DNA from: AC-32 sp963813435
GTDB taxonomy: Bacteria; Actinomycetota; Thermoleophilia; Gaiellales; Gaiellaceae
DNA: 64,000 bases
Reading direction: 5' to 3'
Assembly: GCA_963813435.1 (NCBI GenBank)
Contig: CAWEYY010000003.1
Coordinates: 992,001-1,056,000 of the forward strand
How positions within the stretch are numbered: the stretch's first letter is position 1; each line of letters begins with the position of its first letter. Positions 53,156 through 63,729 of this stretch are shown one piece after another. The notes below the pieces were generated by a model. That model saw only the letters and a list, made by a program, of their open reading frames with translations, ran no database searches and had not been told where the DNA came from. Position numbers and translations under genes: made by a program.

Positions 53156-54817
53156 CTAGCGTCTCGTCAATGTCGGAGACGCGAGCCAGACCATGCGGAC
53201 CGCCACCGTGCTGGTGCCGTCCGGTTGCGCATACGTGACGCCGGCCCGCGCGGCAAGCCGCTTTGCGCCGACGAGAACCTTGAAGCCGCGGGCCGTGAGC
53301 CTCACCGCGACGGTGGCGTTCCGCCCCGGGACAACGGTGAATCTGTGCGTGCCAAGCGTCACCATCACGTGGCTCCGAGCCGAGCCGACCAGGCGTCCGC
53401 GAACAGTCGTCGAAAGCGTCAGGACGCCCTGGCAGCGCACCGCCTTCCCGCACAGAAGCTTGACCAACGCAACACGCACCTGCGTGACCCGCACGGAGCG
53501 GGAGACGATCGCTAGCAAGGCCTTGGGCCCACCCAAACCGACGACATAAACGGGCCGCAGGCGATTAACGCTCAGCCCGGGCGTTCCATCTCCGAGCTGA
53601 CCGTAGCCGTTGTAGCCCCAGCACTTGACGGTGCCGGCCCCGGTAAGAGCGCAGCTGTGTCGGCCGCCGACAGAGATCGCGGTCACGCCGCGGCTCAGGC
53701 CGGAGACGGCAACGGGCCGTCGGCGCGGGATGGTCGTGCCGTCCCCCAGCTGGCCGTTGTAGTTGTAGCCCCAGCATTTGACGCCGCCGGCACGCGTGAG
53801 CGCACAAGTGTGCCCTGCCCCAGGCTCTCCTTCGCGCGCACTGTCGGCGGCAATCGCCCTCACACCCTGGCTGAGGCCCGAGACGGCAACTGGCTGCCTT
53901 CGACTTACGGTAGTTCCGTCCCCCAGTTGCCCACCGGCGTTGTAACCCCAGCACTTGACGCCGTCAGCGTGGGTGATGGCGCAGCTGTGTGTGCTTCCAA
54001 CCGCGATCGCAGTCGCGCCGCTGTTCAGGCCGGAGACGCCGACCGGCGTCAAGCGGTTACGGCTCGTGCCGTCGCCGAGCTGGCCGTAGTGGTTGTCGCC
54101 CCAGCACTTGACGCCGCCGGCATTCGTGAGGGCACAGCTGTGGGTGATACCGGCGGCGACGGCGGTCACGCCTCCGGCCAGGCCGGAGACGGCGACCGGG
54201 GTCCAGCGCTCGATCGTCGTTCCGTCGCCCAGCTGGCCGACGTCGTTCAGGCCCCAGCACTTGACAGCACCCGCATCCGTGAGCGCGCAAGTGTGGAAGG
54301 CGGCCGCGATTGCGGTAGCGCCGGCGGACAGCCCGGAGACGTCAACCGGCTCCGATCGGTCGATGTTCGATCCGTCCCCTAGCTGACCGTAGTAGTTGTA
54401 GCCCCAGCACTTGACCGCCCCGGAGCTGGTAAGCGCGCACCCGTGCCGCAAGCCGACGGCAATCGCCTTCAGACCCCCGGTCAGGCCCGAGACGTCGACC
54501 GGTGTCCAGTGGTCACGCGTCGTTCCGTCGCCCAGCTCGTTGTGGCCGTTGAAACCCCAGCACTTGACGCCGCTGCCAGTCAGCGCGCAGCTGTGTATGA
54601 GACCCACGCCAATGGCCATTGCCGAAACGGTCGGGGATGCCGAATCGCCGGCGCCGCCGCTCGCTGGAAGGGACGGCGTGGTTCGTGCGCGGGTGGAACC
54701 TGCGGCGGCAAGTAGCACTACGGCCAGCGTGACGATGAGTAGTCGAGACCCGGGAACGGCGCCGACTCCGGCGGAACGCGTTTGCAAGACGATCCTCGCT
54801 CTTCGGGAGTTGGACAC
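53156..54817 (-). CDS. Secreted RCC1-repeat protein
   Basis: 553 residues with a signal peptide or anchor (about 20-44), then seven RCC1 repeats of about 50 residues, each with H-S-C-A-L-T, V-K-C-W-G-x-N and G-Q-L-G-D-G-T. They should close into a seven-bladed propeller, outside the membrane. The two Cys in each repeat probably form disulfides. A 140-residue C-terminal region is beta-rich and may be a cell-surface domain. Interaction partner unknown. Divergent from a Thr-rich lipoprotein gene. Confidence 0.88.
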   Translation of the reverse strand: MSNSRRARIVLQTRSAGVGAVPGSRLLIVTLAVVLLAAAGSTRARTTPSLPASGGAGDSASPTVSAMAIGVGLIHSCALTGSGVKCWGFNGHNELGDGTTRDHWTPVDVSGLTGGLKAIAVGLRHGCALTSSGAVKCWGYNYYGQLGDGSNIDRSEPVDVSGLSAGATAIAAAFHTCALTDAGAVKCWGLNDVGQLGDGTTIERWTPVAVSGLAGGVTAVAAGITHSCALTNAGGVKCWGDNHYGQLGDGTSRNRLTPVGVSGLNSGATAIAVGSTHSCAITHADGVKCWGYNAGGQLGDGTTVSRRQPVAVSGLSQGVRAIAADSAREGEPGAGHTCALTRAGGVKCWGYNYNGQLGDGTTIPRRRPVAVSGLSRGVTAISVGGRHSCALTGAGTVKCWGYNGYGQLGDGTPGLSVNRLRPVYVVGLGGPKALLAIVSRSVRVTQVRVALVKLLCGKAVRCQGVLTLSTTVRGRLVGSARSHVMVTLGTHRFTVVPGRNATVAVRLTARGFKVLVGAKRLAARAGVTYAQPDGTSTVAVRMVWLASPTLTRR

Positions 54818-54965
54818 CTCACCCTATTGACGTCGAGCCCGCCGCTGCGGCTCCCGACGTTGCCACCCGACCTAGCTTGGCCCGAAAAGGATGACTCCGG
54901 GCCGCGAGGCGGGGCTGGCCGCCCCTGGAGCTGCGTTGACACGCGTTGGCGACCTGGGGCCGCGT

Positions 54966-54971
54966 TACGTT
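54966..54971 (+). promoter_or_regulatory. -10 box of Thr-rich lipoprotein gene
   Basis: TACGTT, 6 nt before the GTG at 54978. Confidence 0.55.
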
Positions 54972-54977
54972 GTAGGG

Positions 54978-55580
54978 GTGCTGCGACGGGTGGCTGGAAA
55001 GCCGGGACGTCGGCTCCGGCGAGCCGGAAGCGTGGCAACCGCAGTCCTCGTCTTTCTCGTGGGTCTCGCTCTGGGCGGATGCGGAGGCGGGTCGAGCGCC
55101 GAGGGCACGAGGCCGACGGTCACTGGCACGCGACCCAATGTGACGGCCACACGCCCGGAGACGACCCCATCCGTGGCGACGTCCACCACCACGGCGTCCC
55201 CACCGGCCGCGACGTCGGTCGCCACGGTGACTGTCGAGAAGCCGACGACCGTTCCGCCCGTCACGGTCACGGCTCCGCCGGTCACCGTCACCGCTCCGCC
55301 GGTTACCGTCACCGCAGCGCCCGCGACCTCTCACAGCACCGTCACGGTCCAGACGACCGCGACGGTCACGGCGACGGCGACGACCACGACCGGAAGCGGT
55401 GTCAGCCCCGGCGCGGCCGCAGCTGCCGGCGCAGCGGCCGCGTCGTCGAACGAGGACAGCGGCGGTACGGACTGGGGTTGGGTCGCGTTCGGACTCCTCG
55501 CCCTGGCCGTGGTTGCCGGGGCAGCCGTCTGGTGGTGGCGCAGACGCCACGCCGGCCCGCCGCGCACTGACGTCGGCTGA
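54978..55580 (+). CDS. Thr/Val-rich surface lipoprotein
   Basis: 200 residues. The N-terminus has a twin-Arg-rich basic stretch, a hydrophobic core and lipobox L-G-G-C near 33. The middle is low-complexity Thr/Val/Pro with a tandem T-A-P-P-V-T-V repeat encoded by three 18-bp units (55262-55315), then a C-terminal membrane helix (about 167-187) and a basic end. Double anchoring suggests a stalk-like cell-wall spacer; function unknown. GTG start set by the -10 box. Confidence 0.7.
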   Translation: MLRRVAGKPGRRLRRAGSVATAVLVFLVGLALGGCGGGSSAEGTRPTVTGTRPNVTATRPETTPSVATSTTTASPPAATSVATVTVEKPTTVPPVTVTAPPVTVTAPPVTVTAAPATSHSTVTVQTTATVTATATTTTGSGVSPGAAAAAGAAAASSNEDSGGTDWGWVAFGLLALAVVAGAAVWWWRRRHAGPPRTDVG

Positions 55581-55617
55581 GGTCGTCCCGGCCGATCATG
55601 GGCGCGCGGCTCCCTCG

Positions 55618-55623
55618 TAAGCT
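55618..55623 (+). promoter_or_regulatory. -10 box of second P-type ATPase
   Basis: TAAGCT, 6 nt before the GTG at 55630. Confidence 0.55.
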
Positions 55624-55629
55624 CTCCGC

Positions 55630-58371
55630 GTGAATCCCGACAAAACACCTCCTTACGCGCGCGATGCAACCGACGTCCTCGCGGCCATGGGCTCCGACCA
55701 GGCGTCGGGGCTGAGCGCCGCCGAGGCGGCGGACCGGCTCGCGAAGCACGGGCCGAACGAGATCGCGCGGGAGGAGCCGCCGTCGATGTGGGCGGTGGCA
55801 GCGCAGCAGCTGCGCGACCCGATGAACATAATGCTGATCGCGGTCACCGTCGCGAGCTTCGTGATCGGCCAGGTGTCGACCGGCGTGATCGTTGCGCTGC
55901 TGATCCTGCTGAACGTCGTCCTCGGCTCGAGGCAGGAGCTGAAGGCGAGGGAGAGCGTGGACGCCCTGGCGGACCTGCAGGTGCCGCAGACGAAGGTGCG
56001 GCGCGACGGCGAGGTGGCGCTCGTGCCGGCGATCGACGTCGTCCCCGGGGACGTCGTCGAGCTCGAGGCCGGAGACATCGTGCCGGCGGACGGCCGCATC
56101 ATCCGTTCGGCGACGCTCGAGACCCAGGAGGCGGCCCTGACCGGGGAGAGCGCCCCGATCTCGAAGAGCGCCGGCGTGCTCGCGGGTGCCGACGTCCCAC
56201 TCGGCGACCGGTCGAACATGGTCTTCCAGAACACGGCCGTCACGAGAGGGACGGCCACAATCGTCGTGACCGCGACGGGAATGGCCACAGAGATGGGCCA
56301 GATCGCCACGATGCTGACCTCGGTCACCCGTACGCGGTCGCCGCTGCAGAAGGAGCTCGGCTCCCTGACCAAGGTGCTCGGCCTGATTGCCTGGGGCGCC
56401 GTCGCGTTCATCGTGATCGTCGGCGTCGCCCGCGGGGAGTCGTTCGACCAGGTGCTGCTGCTCGGCACGGCGATGGCGATCTCTGCGATCCCGACGGGAA
56501 TGCCGGCCTTCGTCTCGGGGCTGCTCTCGCTCGGCGCCAGGCAGCTGGCCGACGCCAAGGCTGTAGTCAAGAACCTGACCGACGTGGAGACACTCGGAGC
56601 CACGAGCGCGATCAACACAGACAAGACCGGAACGCTGACGATGAACGAGATGATGGTGTCGGTCATCTATGCAAGCGGCGCCTGGTTCACGGTCGAGGGC
56701 GAGGGTTACCGCAAGACCGGCGCAATCCGCGCGGCCGCCGGGGTCGACGCGCCCGACTTCACGCGGCTGGCGTACGGGCTCGTCCTCGACAGCGACGCGA
56801 CGGTCTCCGACGACGGCGACGTGGTGGGGGACCCGACGGAGGCAGCGCTCGTCGTGCTGGCCGCCAAGCTCGGCGTCGACGCGGAAGAGACTCGGCGCAC
56901 GTACCCGCGCCTGGCCGCGGTGCCGTTCGACTCGGACTACAAGTTCATGGCCACGTTCCATCGCGTCCCAGTCGACGGGCAGGAGCGAGTCGTGCAGCTA
57001 GTGAAGGGCGGGCCTGACGTCGTCCTCTCGCGTTGCGCGCTCGCGGGCGGCTCGCTGAACGACTCGCAGGCGCCGATCGACGACGCGCGGCGAGGCATCG
57101 ACGAGGCCAATGCCCGCATGGGCGCGAAGGGCCTGCGGGTGCTGGCATTCGCGGCCCGTCTGGTTGACGAGAGCGAGCTCGACGCGATGGCCGACGATCC
57201 GATGTCGCTCACGCGCGACCTGGTCTTCGCCGGCCTGGTCGGGATCATCGACCCGCTACGGGCCGAGGCGAAGGGCGCAGTGGAGACCGCGCTCGACGCC
57301 GGCATCGACGTGCGCATGATCACCGGGGATCACGCCGTGACCGCACAGGCGATCGGCGAGACTCTCGGGCTCGGGCCGGGAGCGATCAGCGGCAGTGAGC
57401 TCGAGGCGCTCTCCGACGAGGAGCTCAAGCGGCAGCTCCCTGAGCTGCATGTCTTCGGCCGCGTCTCGCCGCAGGACAAGCTCCGCCTCGCCCGCCTCAT
57501 GCAGGAGCAGGGGTTGATCGTCGCGATGACCGGCGACGCTGTGAACGACGCAGCGGCCCTGAAACAGGCGGACATCGGCGTCGCGATGGGCAGCGGCAGC
57601 GAGGTCACCAAGCAGGCCGGCCGCATGATCCTCACCGACGACAACTTCGGCACGCTCGTGCACGCGGTCGAGATCGGCCGCCGCGTGTACGAGAAGGTCG
57701 TCTCGTACGTGCGCTTCCAGATGACGCAGCTCCTGTCGCTGGTGCTCCTGTTCGTGACCGCCACGGCGTTCGACATCAACGACGGCCAGGCGATGACGCC
57801 GCTGATGATCCTCTTCCTGCTCGCGTTCGTGACCTCGGCCGGGGTGATCGTGATCGCGATCGATCCGGGTGCCTCCGACGTGATGCACCGCCCGCCGCGA
57901 GACCCGAAGCTGACGATCACCAACCGGGGGGCGATCAGGCTCTGGACCGTCTACGCGTTCACGCTGTTCGTGGCCGCGCTGATTCCCCTCGTCGCCGGCC
58001 CGGACAACCCGAGCACCGACAAGCCGACTGCGTCGGTCACGATGACGTTCGTCGTGATGGGACTCGGGACGATCTTCAACGCGCTGGCCAACCGGCGCGA
58101 CCCCGCGAGCGGGCTCGAGCCGCCGCTCCTCAAGGCACTTGGAATTTCGCTGGTCCCGTTCGCCATGCTCGTGCTCGCGACCGAGCTGCCCGGCCTCCAG
58201 AAGGGCCTGCTCACGACCTCGCTCACCGGCAAGGAATGGCTCGCCTGCTTCGGTCTCGCCGCGCTGCTACCGCTCGTCGTCGAGTCGGGCAAATGGCTCC
58301 GCCGCCGGCGCGCGCCGAGCAGCGGAGCCATTGATCCGAGGCGGGCTCTCAGCCCGGCACGCGCGACCTGA
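55630..58371 (+). CDS. P-type ATPase, divergent P2-like
   Basis: 913 residues: cation-ATPase N domain, T-G-E-S near 174, D-K-T-G-T near 333, T-G-D near 564 and G-D-A-V-N-D near 638. In helix 4 the Ca2+-ligating P-E-G-L of P2A pumps reads I-P-T-G-M-P near 282, losing the Glu, and G-D-A-V-N-D replaces G-D-G-V-N-D. The pump may carry a different ion or a proton. The sigma factor gene is convergent, 6 bp away. Confidence 0.88.
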   Translation: MNPDKTPPYARDATDVLAAMGSDQASGLSAAEAADRLAKHGPNEIAREEPPSMWAVAAQQLRDPMNIMLIAVTVASFVIGQVSTGVIVALLILLNVVLGSRQELKARESVDALADLQVPQTKVRRDGEVALVPAIDVVPGDVVELEAGDIVPADGRIIRSATLETQEAALTGESAPISKSAGVLAGADVPLGDRSNMVFQNTAVTRGTATIVVTATGMATEMGQIATMLTSVTRTRSPLQKELGSLTKVLGLIAWGAVAFIVIVGVARGESFDQVLLLGTAMAISAIPTGMPAFVSGLLSLGARQLADAKAVVKNLTDVETLGATSAINTDKTGTLTMNEMMVSVIYASGAWFTVEGEGYRKTGAIRAAAGVDAPDFTRLAYGLVLDSDATVSDDGDVVGDPTEAALVVLAAKLGVDAEETRRTYPRLAAVPFDSDYKFMATFHRVPVDGQERVVQLVKGGPDVVLSRCALAGGSLNDSQAPIDDARRGIDEANARMGAKGLRVLAFAARLVDESELDAMADDPMSLTRDLVFAGLVGIIDPLRAEAKGAVETALDAGIDVRMITGDHAVTAQAIGETLGLGPGAISGSELEALSDEELKRQLPELHVFGRVSPQDKLRLARLMQEQGLIVAMTGDAVNDAAALKQADIGVAMGSGSEVTKQAGRMILTDDNFGTLVHAVEIGRRVYEKVVSYVRFQMTQLLSLVLLFVTATAFDINDGQAMTPLMILFLLAFVTSAGVIVIAIDPGASDVMHRPPRDPKLTITNRGAIRLWTVYAFTLFVAALIPLVAGPDNPSTDKPTASVTMTFVVMGLGTIFNALANRRDPASGLEPPLLKALGISLVPFAMLVLATELPGLQKGLLTTSLTGKEWLACFGLAALLPLVVESGKWLRRRRAPSSGAIDPRRALSPARAT

Positions 58372-58377
58372 GTCGCC

Positions 58378-59278
<901 letters not shown>

Positions 59279-59419
59279 TTCGACTCACTCCTTCACTACG
59301 TCGTCAGGGATGTTGTGGCGGGAGGCCTCGCACGGGTCTCCCTGCGCACTGGTTCAAACGATCGGGGGAGCCTGGGCATTCCGTAGCGGGTCGCCGGGCC
59401 GGACCTCACGTGCGGCCGA

Positions 59420-59635
59420 CTAGCGGAGAATCCGGAGTGCGAGCTCCGGGCTGCAGCCGGAGCCGCGCAGATATCGCGCCCGGCCGAGATCCGCTTTGGA
59501 GAACGCGAGCTCTGTGGCCAGGGGAGCGCTGAACCCCAGCTCGCGGAACTGCTCCTGACGCCAACGGTAGACCGCCGGGTCTTCCTCGTCGGCCTCGAGG
59601 ACCGGCCATTCCGAGAGCTCAGGCATCGTCTCCAT
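59420..59635 (-). CDS. Small hypothetical protein, 71 aa
   Basis: Short acidic-basic helical protein with Y-R-W-R-Q-E-Q-F-R-E-L-G-F and repeated A-T-E-L and L-A-L-R-I-L motifs, seen as a conserved hypothetical in related actinobacteria. No function known. Reads toward the sigma gene, with a 141-bp gap between. Confidence 0.6.
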   Translation of the reverse strand: METMPELSEWPVLEADEEDPAVYRWRQEQFRELGFSAPLATELAFSKADLGRARYLRGSGCSPELALRILR

Positions 59636-59704
59636 ACCGCCTTGAACGCCGCGCCGCCCGAAAGGTTGCCAGCCGGGCCCGAATCCTTACAGGATCCTGA
59701 TCTT

Positions 59705-60466
59705 CTACTGGCCAGGGACGGTCCGGCGCCTGCTCTCGAGCCAGCCGGTGATCGGCACCGCCACGGCCACGAGCGCGGCCCCCATCGCGATGTCGAGCCA
59801 GAAGTGGTTCCCGCTCGCCATCAGCGCAAAGGCGACCCAGCACGGCCAGAGAAGCCAGAGCACCTTCAGCCAGAGCGGCCGGACGAGCATCGCGAGCGCT
59901 ACGCCGACGATGAGCGCATCGGCCGCATGCAGGCTCGGCATCGCCGCGTACGGGTTCCCGGCAAGTCGGACGACATCGGTCGCGTGGTTCAGCGGCGAGG
60001 AGGTCATGGTGTCGACGAAGTCCTCGCCGGGCAGGAGCCGCGGCGGAGCCGTCGGCAAGAGGACGTACCCGATCAGGCCGATCGTATTGGCGACTATCAC
60101 GGTGTCGCGCACGCGCAGGAACGCGTCGTAGCGGTAGATGTAGATCCACAGGAGCGCGAGCCCGACCACGGCGAACTGCGACAGCCAGTACGTCCAGTTG
60201 ACCGCGTGGAGGAGGAAGCCACCGGCCGAGAGCACCTGCCGCTGGAGCCAGAACTCGAGCACCGCGTGGAGGTCGCGCTCGGCGTCGAACACGGCGCGTG
60301 CGTTCGAGAGCGCCTCGGTCGAGCCGCGATCGGCGAGGCCGCGCGCGATCTGGTAGGCGAGGACGAACCCGAACCAGATCACGACCTGGCGAACGAAGTC
60401 CGCCCGCCCCCGCGGGAGCAACGAGCCTCGGTGCGGGCCCGGGAGGTGGTGCACGGTAGAGCTCAT
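59705..60466 (-). CDS. PAP2-family membrane phosphatase (Aur1/Ipt1-like)
   Basis: 253 residues with about six helices. The phosphatase motifs are M-P-S-L-H near 167 and G-N-H-F-W-L-D near 223 (the last with catalytic His and Asp), as in the PAP2 superfamily with inositolphosphotransferase-like architecture. Acts on lipid phosphates at the outer membrane face; substrate unknown. Confidence 0.85.
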   Translation of the reverse strand: MSSTVHHLPGPHRGSLLPRGRADFVRQVVIWFGFVLAYQIARGLADRGSTEALSNARAVFDAERDLHAVLEFWLQRQVLSAGGFLLHAVNWTYWLSQFAVVGLALLWIYIYRYDAFLRVRDTVIVANTIGLIGYVLLPTAPPRLLPGEDFVDTMTSSPLNHATDVVRLAGNPYAAMPSLHAADALIVGVALAMLVRPLWLKVLWLLWPCWVAFALMASGNHFWLDIAMGAALVAVAVPITGWLESRRRTVPGQ

Positions 60467-60882
60467 CGCACGCCCGCCAAGGATCTAAGGCGCTTGTCGT
60501 GCGAAACCATGAGCCCAGCATCGCCTCAGCGGGCCAGAGCGCCATCGGGACCCGCCACACGTCGCGCTGTGGGGAACTACAGAGGCCCGGAAAAGGCCCT
60601 ACTTGCCACCTTCTCGCCGTTGCCCGAGCTGTTCTCGACCCTTCGCCGAAGGCGCGTAGCTTTTCCGCGTACCTGAAGATCACCGACCGCGGCCTGGTCG
60701 ACGTCGACCACTTCAGGCTCGTCCCCCTCGCGGCGCCCGACCGCCGTGATCCGAGTCCCGAGGCCGTAGCCGTCGGCCTCATCAGCGGAGAGGGCTGACG
60801 CCCCGGACGGGGGATCGATGGTCGTCGCGGGAGTCGAGAGGCCGAGGAACCCGCCGGCGCATGTATACCTGGGGCCATCGCA
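60467..60882. other. 416-bp gap without a supported gene
   Basis: Open frames exist on both strands (for example 60499-60798 plus) but none has a recognisable domain, ribosome site or -10 box. The stretch from about 60660 to 60800 has coding-like composition on the minus strand, and TATACC at 60865-60870 could be the -10 box of the HAD-GH65 gene. I see no repeat or RNA. Confidence 0.4.
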
Positions 60883-63729
60883 GTGCCGATGAGCATGGCC
60901 GTTCGCGCGAAACGCAATCGGCGTCTCCACGCCGAGCTCGACCGTCGCTTCGAGGCGGTGGTCTTCGACTGGGACGGGACGGCCGTCCCCGACCGCAGCG
61001 CGAAGGCCGGCGCGTTGCGCCGGCTGGTTGAGGAGCTGTGCGCCCTCGGCTTCGACCTGGGTGTGGTGACCGGCACGCACGTCGGGAACGTCGACGGGCA
61101 GCTCCAGGCGAGACCGGCCGGGCCCGGTCGCCTGTTCCTGTGCGTGAACCGGGGCTCGGAAGTCTTCAGGGCCGATGGGATGAGCGGCCTCCAGCTCGTG
61201 CGGAGGCGCGAGGCGACTGCCGAGGAGGACTCCGCCCTCGACGCCGCGGCCGAGACGACCGTTCGGATGCTGGCTGCGCGAGGGCTGGCGGCGGAGGTCG
61301 TCTCCCAGCGGCTCAACCGGCGCAAGATCGACCTGATCCCCGGCCCTGCCTGGTCCGATCCACCCAAAGCACAGATCTCGGAGCTGCTACGGGCGGTCGA
61401 GGAACGGCTTCGGGGCGCCGGCCTGAACGGACTGAGCGAGGCCGTCGAGCTCGCGGAGCAGGCAGCCCGGAAGGCCGGCCTGTCGGATGCGCGGGTGACC
61501 AGCGACGCAAAGCACGTCGAGATCGGCCTGACCGACAAGGCGGACTCGGCGCGCTGGCTCTTCGGGGAGCTGGCGCGGACCGGAACCGGCGCCGGGCTCG
61601 TGCTCGTAGCCGGCGACGAGTTCGGGACTCTCGGCGGTCTACCGGGTAGCGACTCGCTGCTGCTCGTCCACGAGGCGGCGAGGGCAGCCGCTGTCTCGGT
61701 CGGCGCCGAGCCGACCGGAGCTCCGGCCGGAGTGATCTCCCTGGGCGGCGGTCCGGACCGATTCCTCCAGCTGCTCGCGGATCAGCTCGAGCGGCGGCGG
61801 AGAGGCGACGTGCCCGAGGTGGACGCGGACCCGGGCTGGACGTTCGAAGTCGACGGAATCGACCCTCCGCTGGAACGCGTGCACGAGTCCTTGCTCACGC
61901 TGGCCGACGGCCGCATCGGGAGCCGCGGCGCACCGCTGCTCGCCCATCCGGCGGCTGAGCCGGGAGTGCTGATGGCAGGCGTCTACTCCGGCGAGGGCGC
62001 CGAGGCCGAGCTTGCGCGAGCTCCCGACTGGACGAGGCTTCCCGGTCGGCTGCCCGAGACGCCGCCGCTGCGCCGGCTGCTGGACCTGCGGCGAGGCCTG
62101 CTACGTCACGACGGCCCGCTCGCGGCGCTCCAGCTCTCCTCTCTCCGGCGCCCCGGCACGGTCGCGCTGCGGGTGGCGGGCGATGCGCGACGGCTTCCCT
62201 CCTCGGGAAACCGAGTCAAGCGCGAATCGGGGATCACGCTCGCGCTCTCGAACCGTCGCGGGGATCATCGGCTCGAGCGGCTGGCGGCGTACGGGCCGGA
62301 CGCACGGAGCGCGCGGCGCGCGCTCGGCGCCGCGCGACAAGCAGGCTTCGAGACCCTGTTCGCCGAGCATCGGGAGGCGTGGGCTCGGCGCTGGGAGACG
62401 GCAGACGTGGTCATCGAGGGAGATCCGGAGCTCCAGCGCGCCGTCCGCTTCACGCTCTTCCACCTCATGGCGTCCGTGGCCGACGAGGGCGAGGCGGCCG
62501 TCGGGGCGCGCGGCCTCTCCGGGCCCGCCTACAGGGGACACGTCTTCTGGGACAGCGACGTCTTCGTGCTGCCCTTCCTGGCTGCCACGCACCCGCCCGC
62601 GGCCCGGGCCATGCTCGAGTATCGAGTTCGCCGCCTCGACGCAGCGCGCGCCGCCGCGGCACGCGATGACTACGCGGGTGCACGGTTCCCCTGGGAGTCC
62701 GGTCGTGACGGCAGGGACGTCACTCCAAGCCACGCCCGCCTGGCGACCGGTGAGCTCATCGCCGTCCGCACCGGGGAGTTGGAAGAGCACATCACGGCCG
62801 ACGTCGCCTGGGCAGCGTCCTGCTACGTGGACTGGACGGGCGACCTCGAGTTCGCCGCAGGCCCCGGCCGCGAGCTGCTGACGGAGACCGCCCGCTACTG
62901 GGCTTCGCGAGTCCGGTTCTCGGACGGCCGGGCGCACCTGTACGGGGTGATCGGCCCCGACGAGTATCACGAGCCCGTGGACGACAACGCCTTCACGAAC
63001 GTCATGGCGCGCTGGAACCTGCGTGCCGCGGCAGGGATCGACGGAGAAGACGAGGAGGAGCGGGCAAGCTGGCTGCGCGTGGCCGACGCCCTCGTCGACG
63101 GCTACGACCCGATGAGCGGCCTCTACGAGCAGTTCGCCGGCTTCTCCCGACTCGAGCCCCTCGTCATCGCCGACATCGCCCCTCGGCGTCCAATCGCCGC
63201 CGAGCTGCTGCTCGGCCGCGAGCGGACCGAGGCCGCGCAGGTACTGAAGCAGGCAGACGTTCTCATGCTCCATCACCTCGTCCCGGATGAGGTCGCACCG
63301 GGCTCCTTGCTACCCAACCTCGACTTCTACGAGCCCCGCACGGCGCACGGCAGCTCGCTCTCCCCCGCGGTGCACGCATCGCTCCTCGCTCGTGCCGGCC
63401 GCTTCCGGGAGGCCCTTCGGGCGCTGCGGGTCGCGGCGCGGATCGACCTCGATGACCTGACCCGCAGCACGGCGAGCGGCGTGCACTTGGCGACGATGGG
63501 AGGCGTGTGGCAGGCCCTCGTCTTCGGCTTCGCCGGAGTGAGGCCTCGCAGAGACGCCCTCGTCGTCGACCCCCGTCTGCCCCCCGAGTGGGGAGCGATC
63601 GAGCTTCGCCTCCGCTTTCGAGGCTCGCCTCTTCGACTCCGAATCGACCGCGACGGCGTCGAGCTCGACGCTGCGTCAGAGTTCGACCTCCAGCGTCGCG
63701 AAAACCACTGGGAGGTGGTCTTCAGATGA
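60883..63729 (+). CDS. HAD (trehalose-phosphatase-like) - GH65 fusion
   Basis: 948 residues. N-terminal HAD domain (about 20-290) with V-F-D-W-D-G-T-A nucleophile motif near 26 and a G-D-E-F-G acidic motif near 246; then a GH65 (alpha/alpha)6 domain (about 310-945) with W-D-S-D near 552 and the catalytic Glu in G-P-D-E-Y-H near 693. This resembles the OtsB1-type fusion of mycobacteria, which pairs trehalose-phosphate phosphatase-like and GH65 modules. Reaction could be phosphorolysis of trehalose or kojibiose. The ATG eight bases downstream (60891) is an alternative start. A Usp gene overlaps its end. Confidence 0.88.
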   Translation: MPMSMAVRAKRNRRLHAELDRRFEAVVFDWDGTAVPDRSAKAGALRRLVEELCALGFDLGVVTGTHVGNVDGQLQARPAGPGRLFLCVNRGSEVFRADGMSGLQLVRRREATAEEDSALDAAAETTVRMLAARGLAAEVVSQRLNRRKIDLIPGPAWSDPPKAQISELLRAVEERLRGAGLNGLSEAVELAEQAARKAGLSDARVTSDAKHVEIGLTDKADSARWLFGELARTGTGAGLVLVAGDEFGTLGGLPGSDSLLLVHEAARAAAVSVGAEPTGAPAGVISLGGGPDRFLQLLADQLERRRRGDVPEVDADPGWTFEVDGIDPPLERVHESLLTLADGRIGSRGAPLLAHPAAEPGVLMAGVYSGEGAEAELARAPDWTRLPGRLPETPPLRRLLDLRRGLLRHDGPLAALQLSSLRRPGTVALRVAGDARRLPSSGNRVKRESGITLALSNRRGDHRLERLAAYGPDARSARRALGAARQAGFETLFAEHREAWARRWETADVVIEGDPELQRAVRFTLFHLMASVADEGEAAVGARGLSGPAYRGHVFWDSDVFVLPFLAATHPPAARAMLEYRVRRLDAARAAAARDDYAGARFPWESGRDGRDVTPSHARLATGELIAVRTGELEEHITADVAWAASCYVDWTGDLEFAAGPGRELLTETARYWASRVRFSDGRAHLYGVIGPDEYHEPVDDNAFTNVMARWNLRAAAGIDGEDEEERASWLRVADALVDGYDPMSGLYEQFAGFSRLEPLVIADIAPRRPIAAELLLGRERTEAAQVLKQADVLMLHHLVPDEVAPGSLLPNLDFYEPRTAHGSSLSPAVHASLLARAGRFREALRALRVAARIDLDDLTRSTASGVHLATMGGVWQALVFGFAGVRPRRDALVVDPRLPPEWGAIELRLRFRGSPLRLRIDRDGVELDAASEFDLQRRENHWEVVFR

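Noticed and set aside
53560..54640. DNA-level repeats suggesting a CRISPR array
   Set aside because: They are the coding units of seven RCC1 protein repeats, about 150 bp each and diverged.
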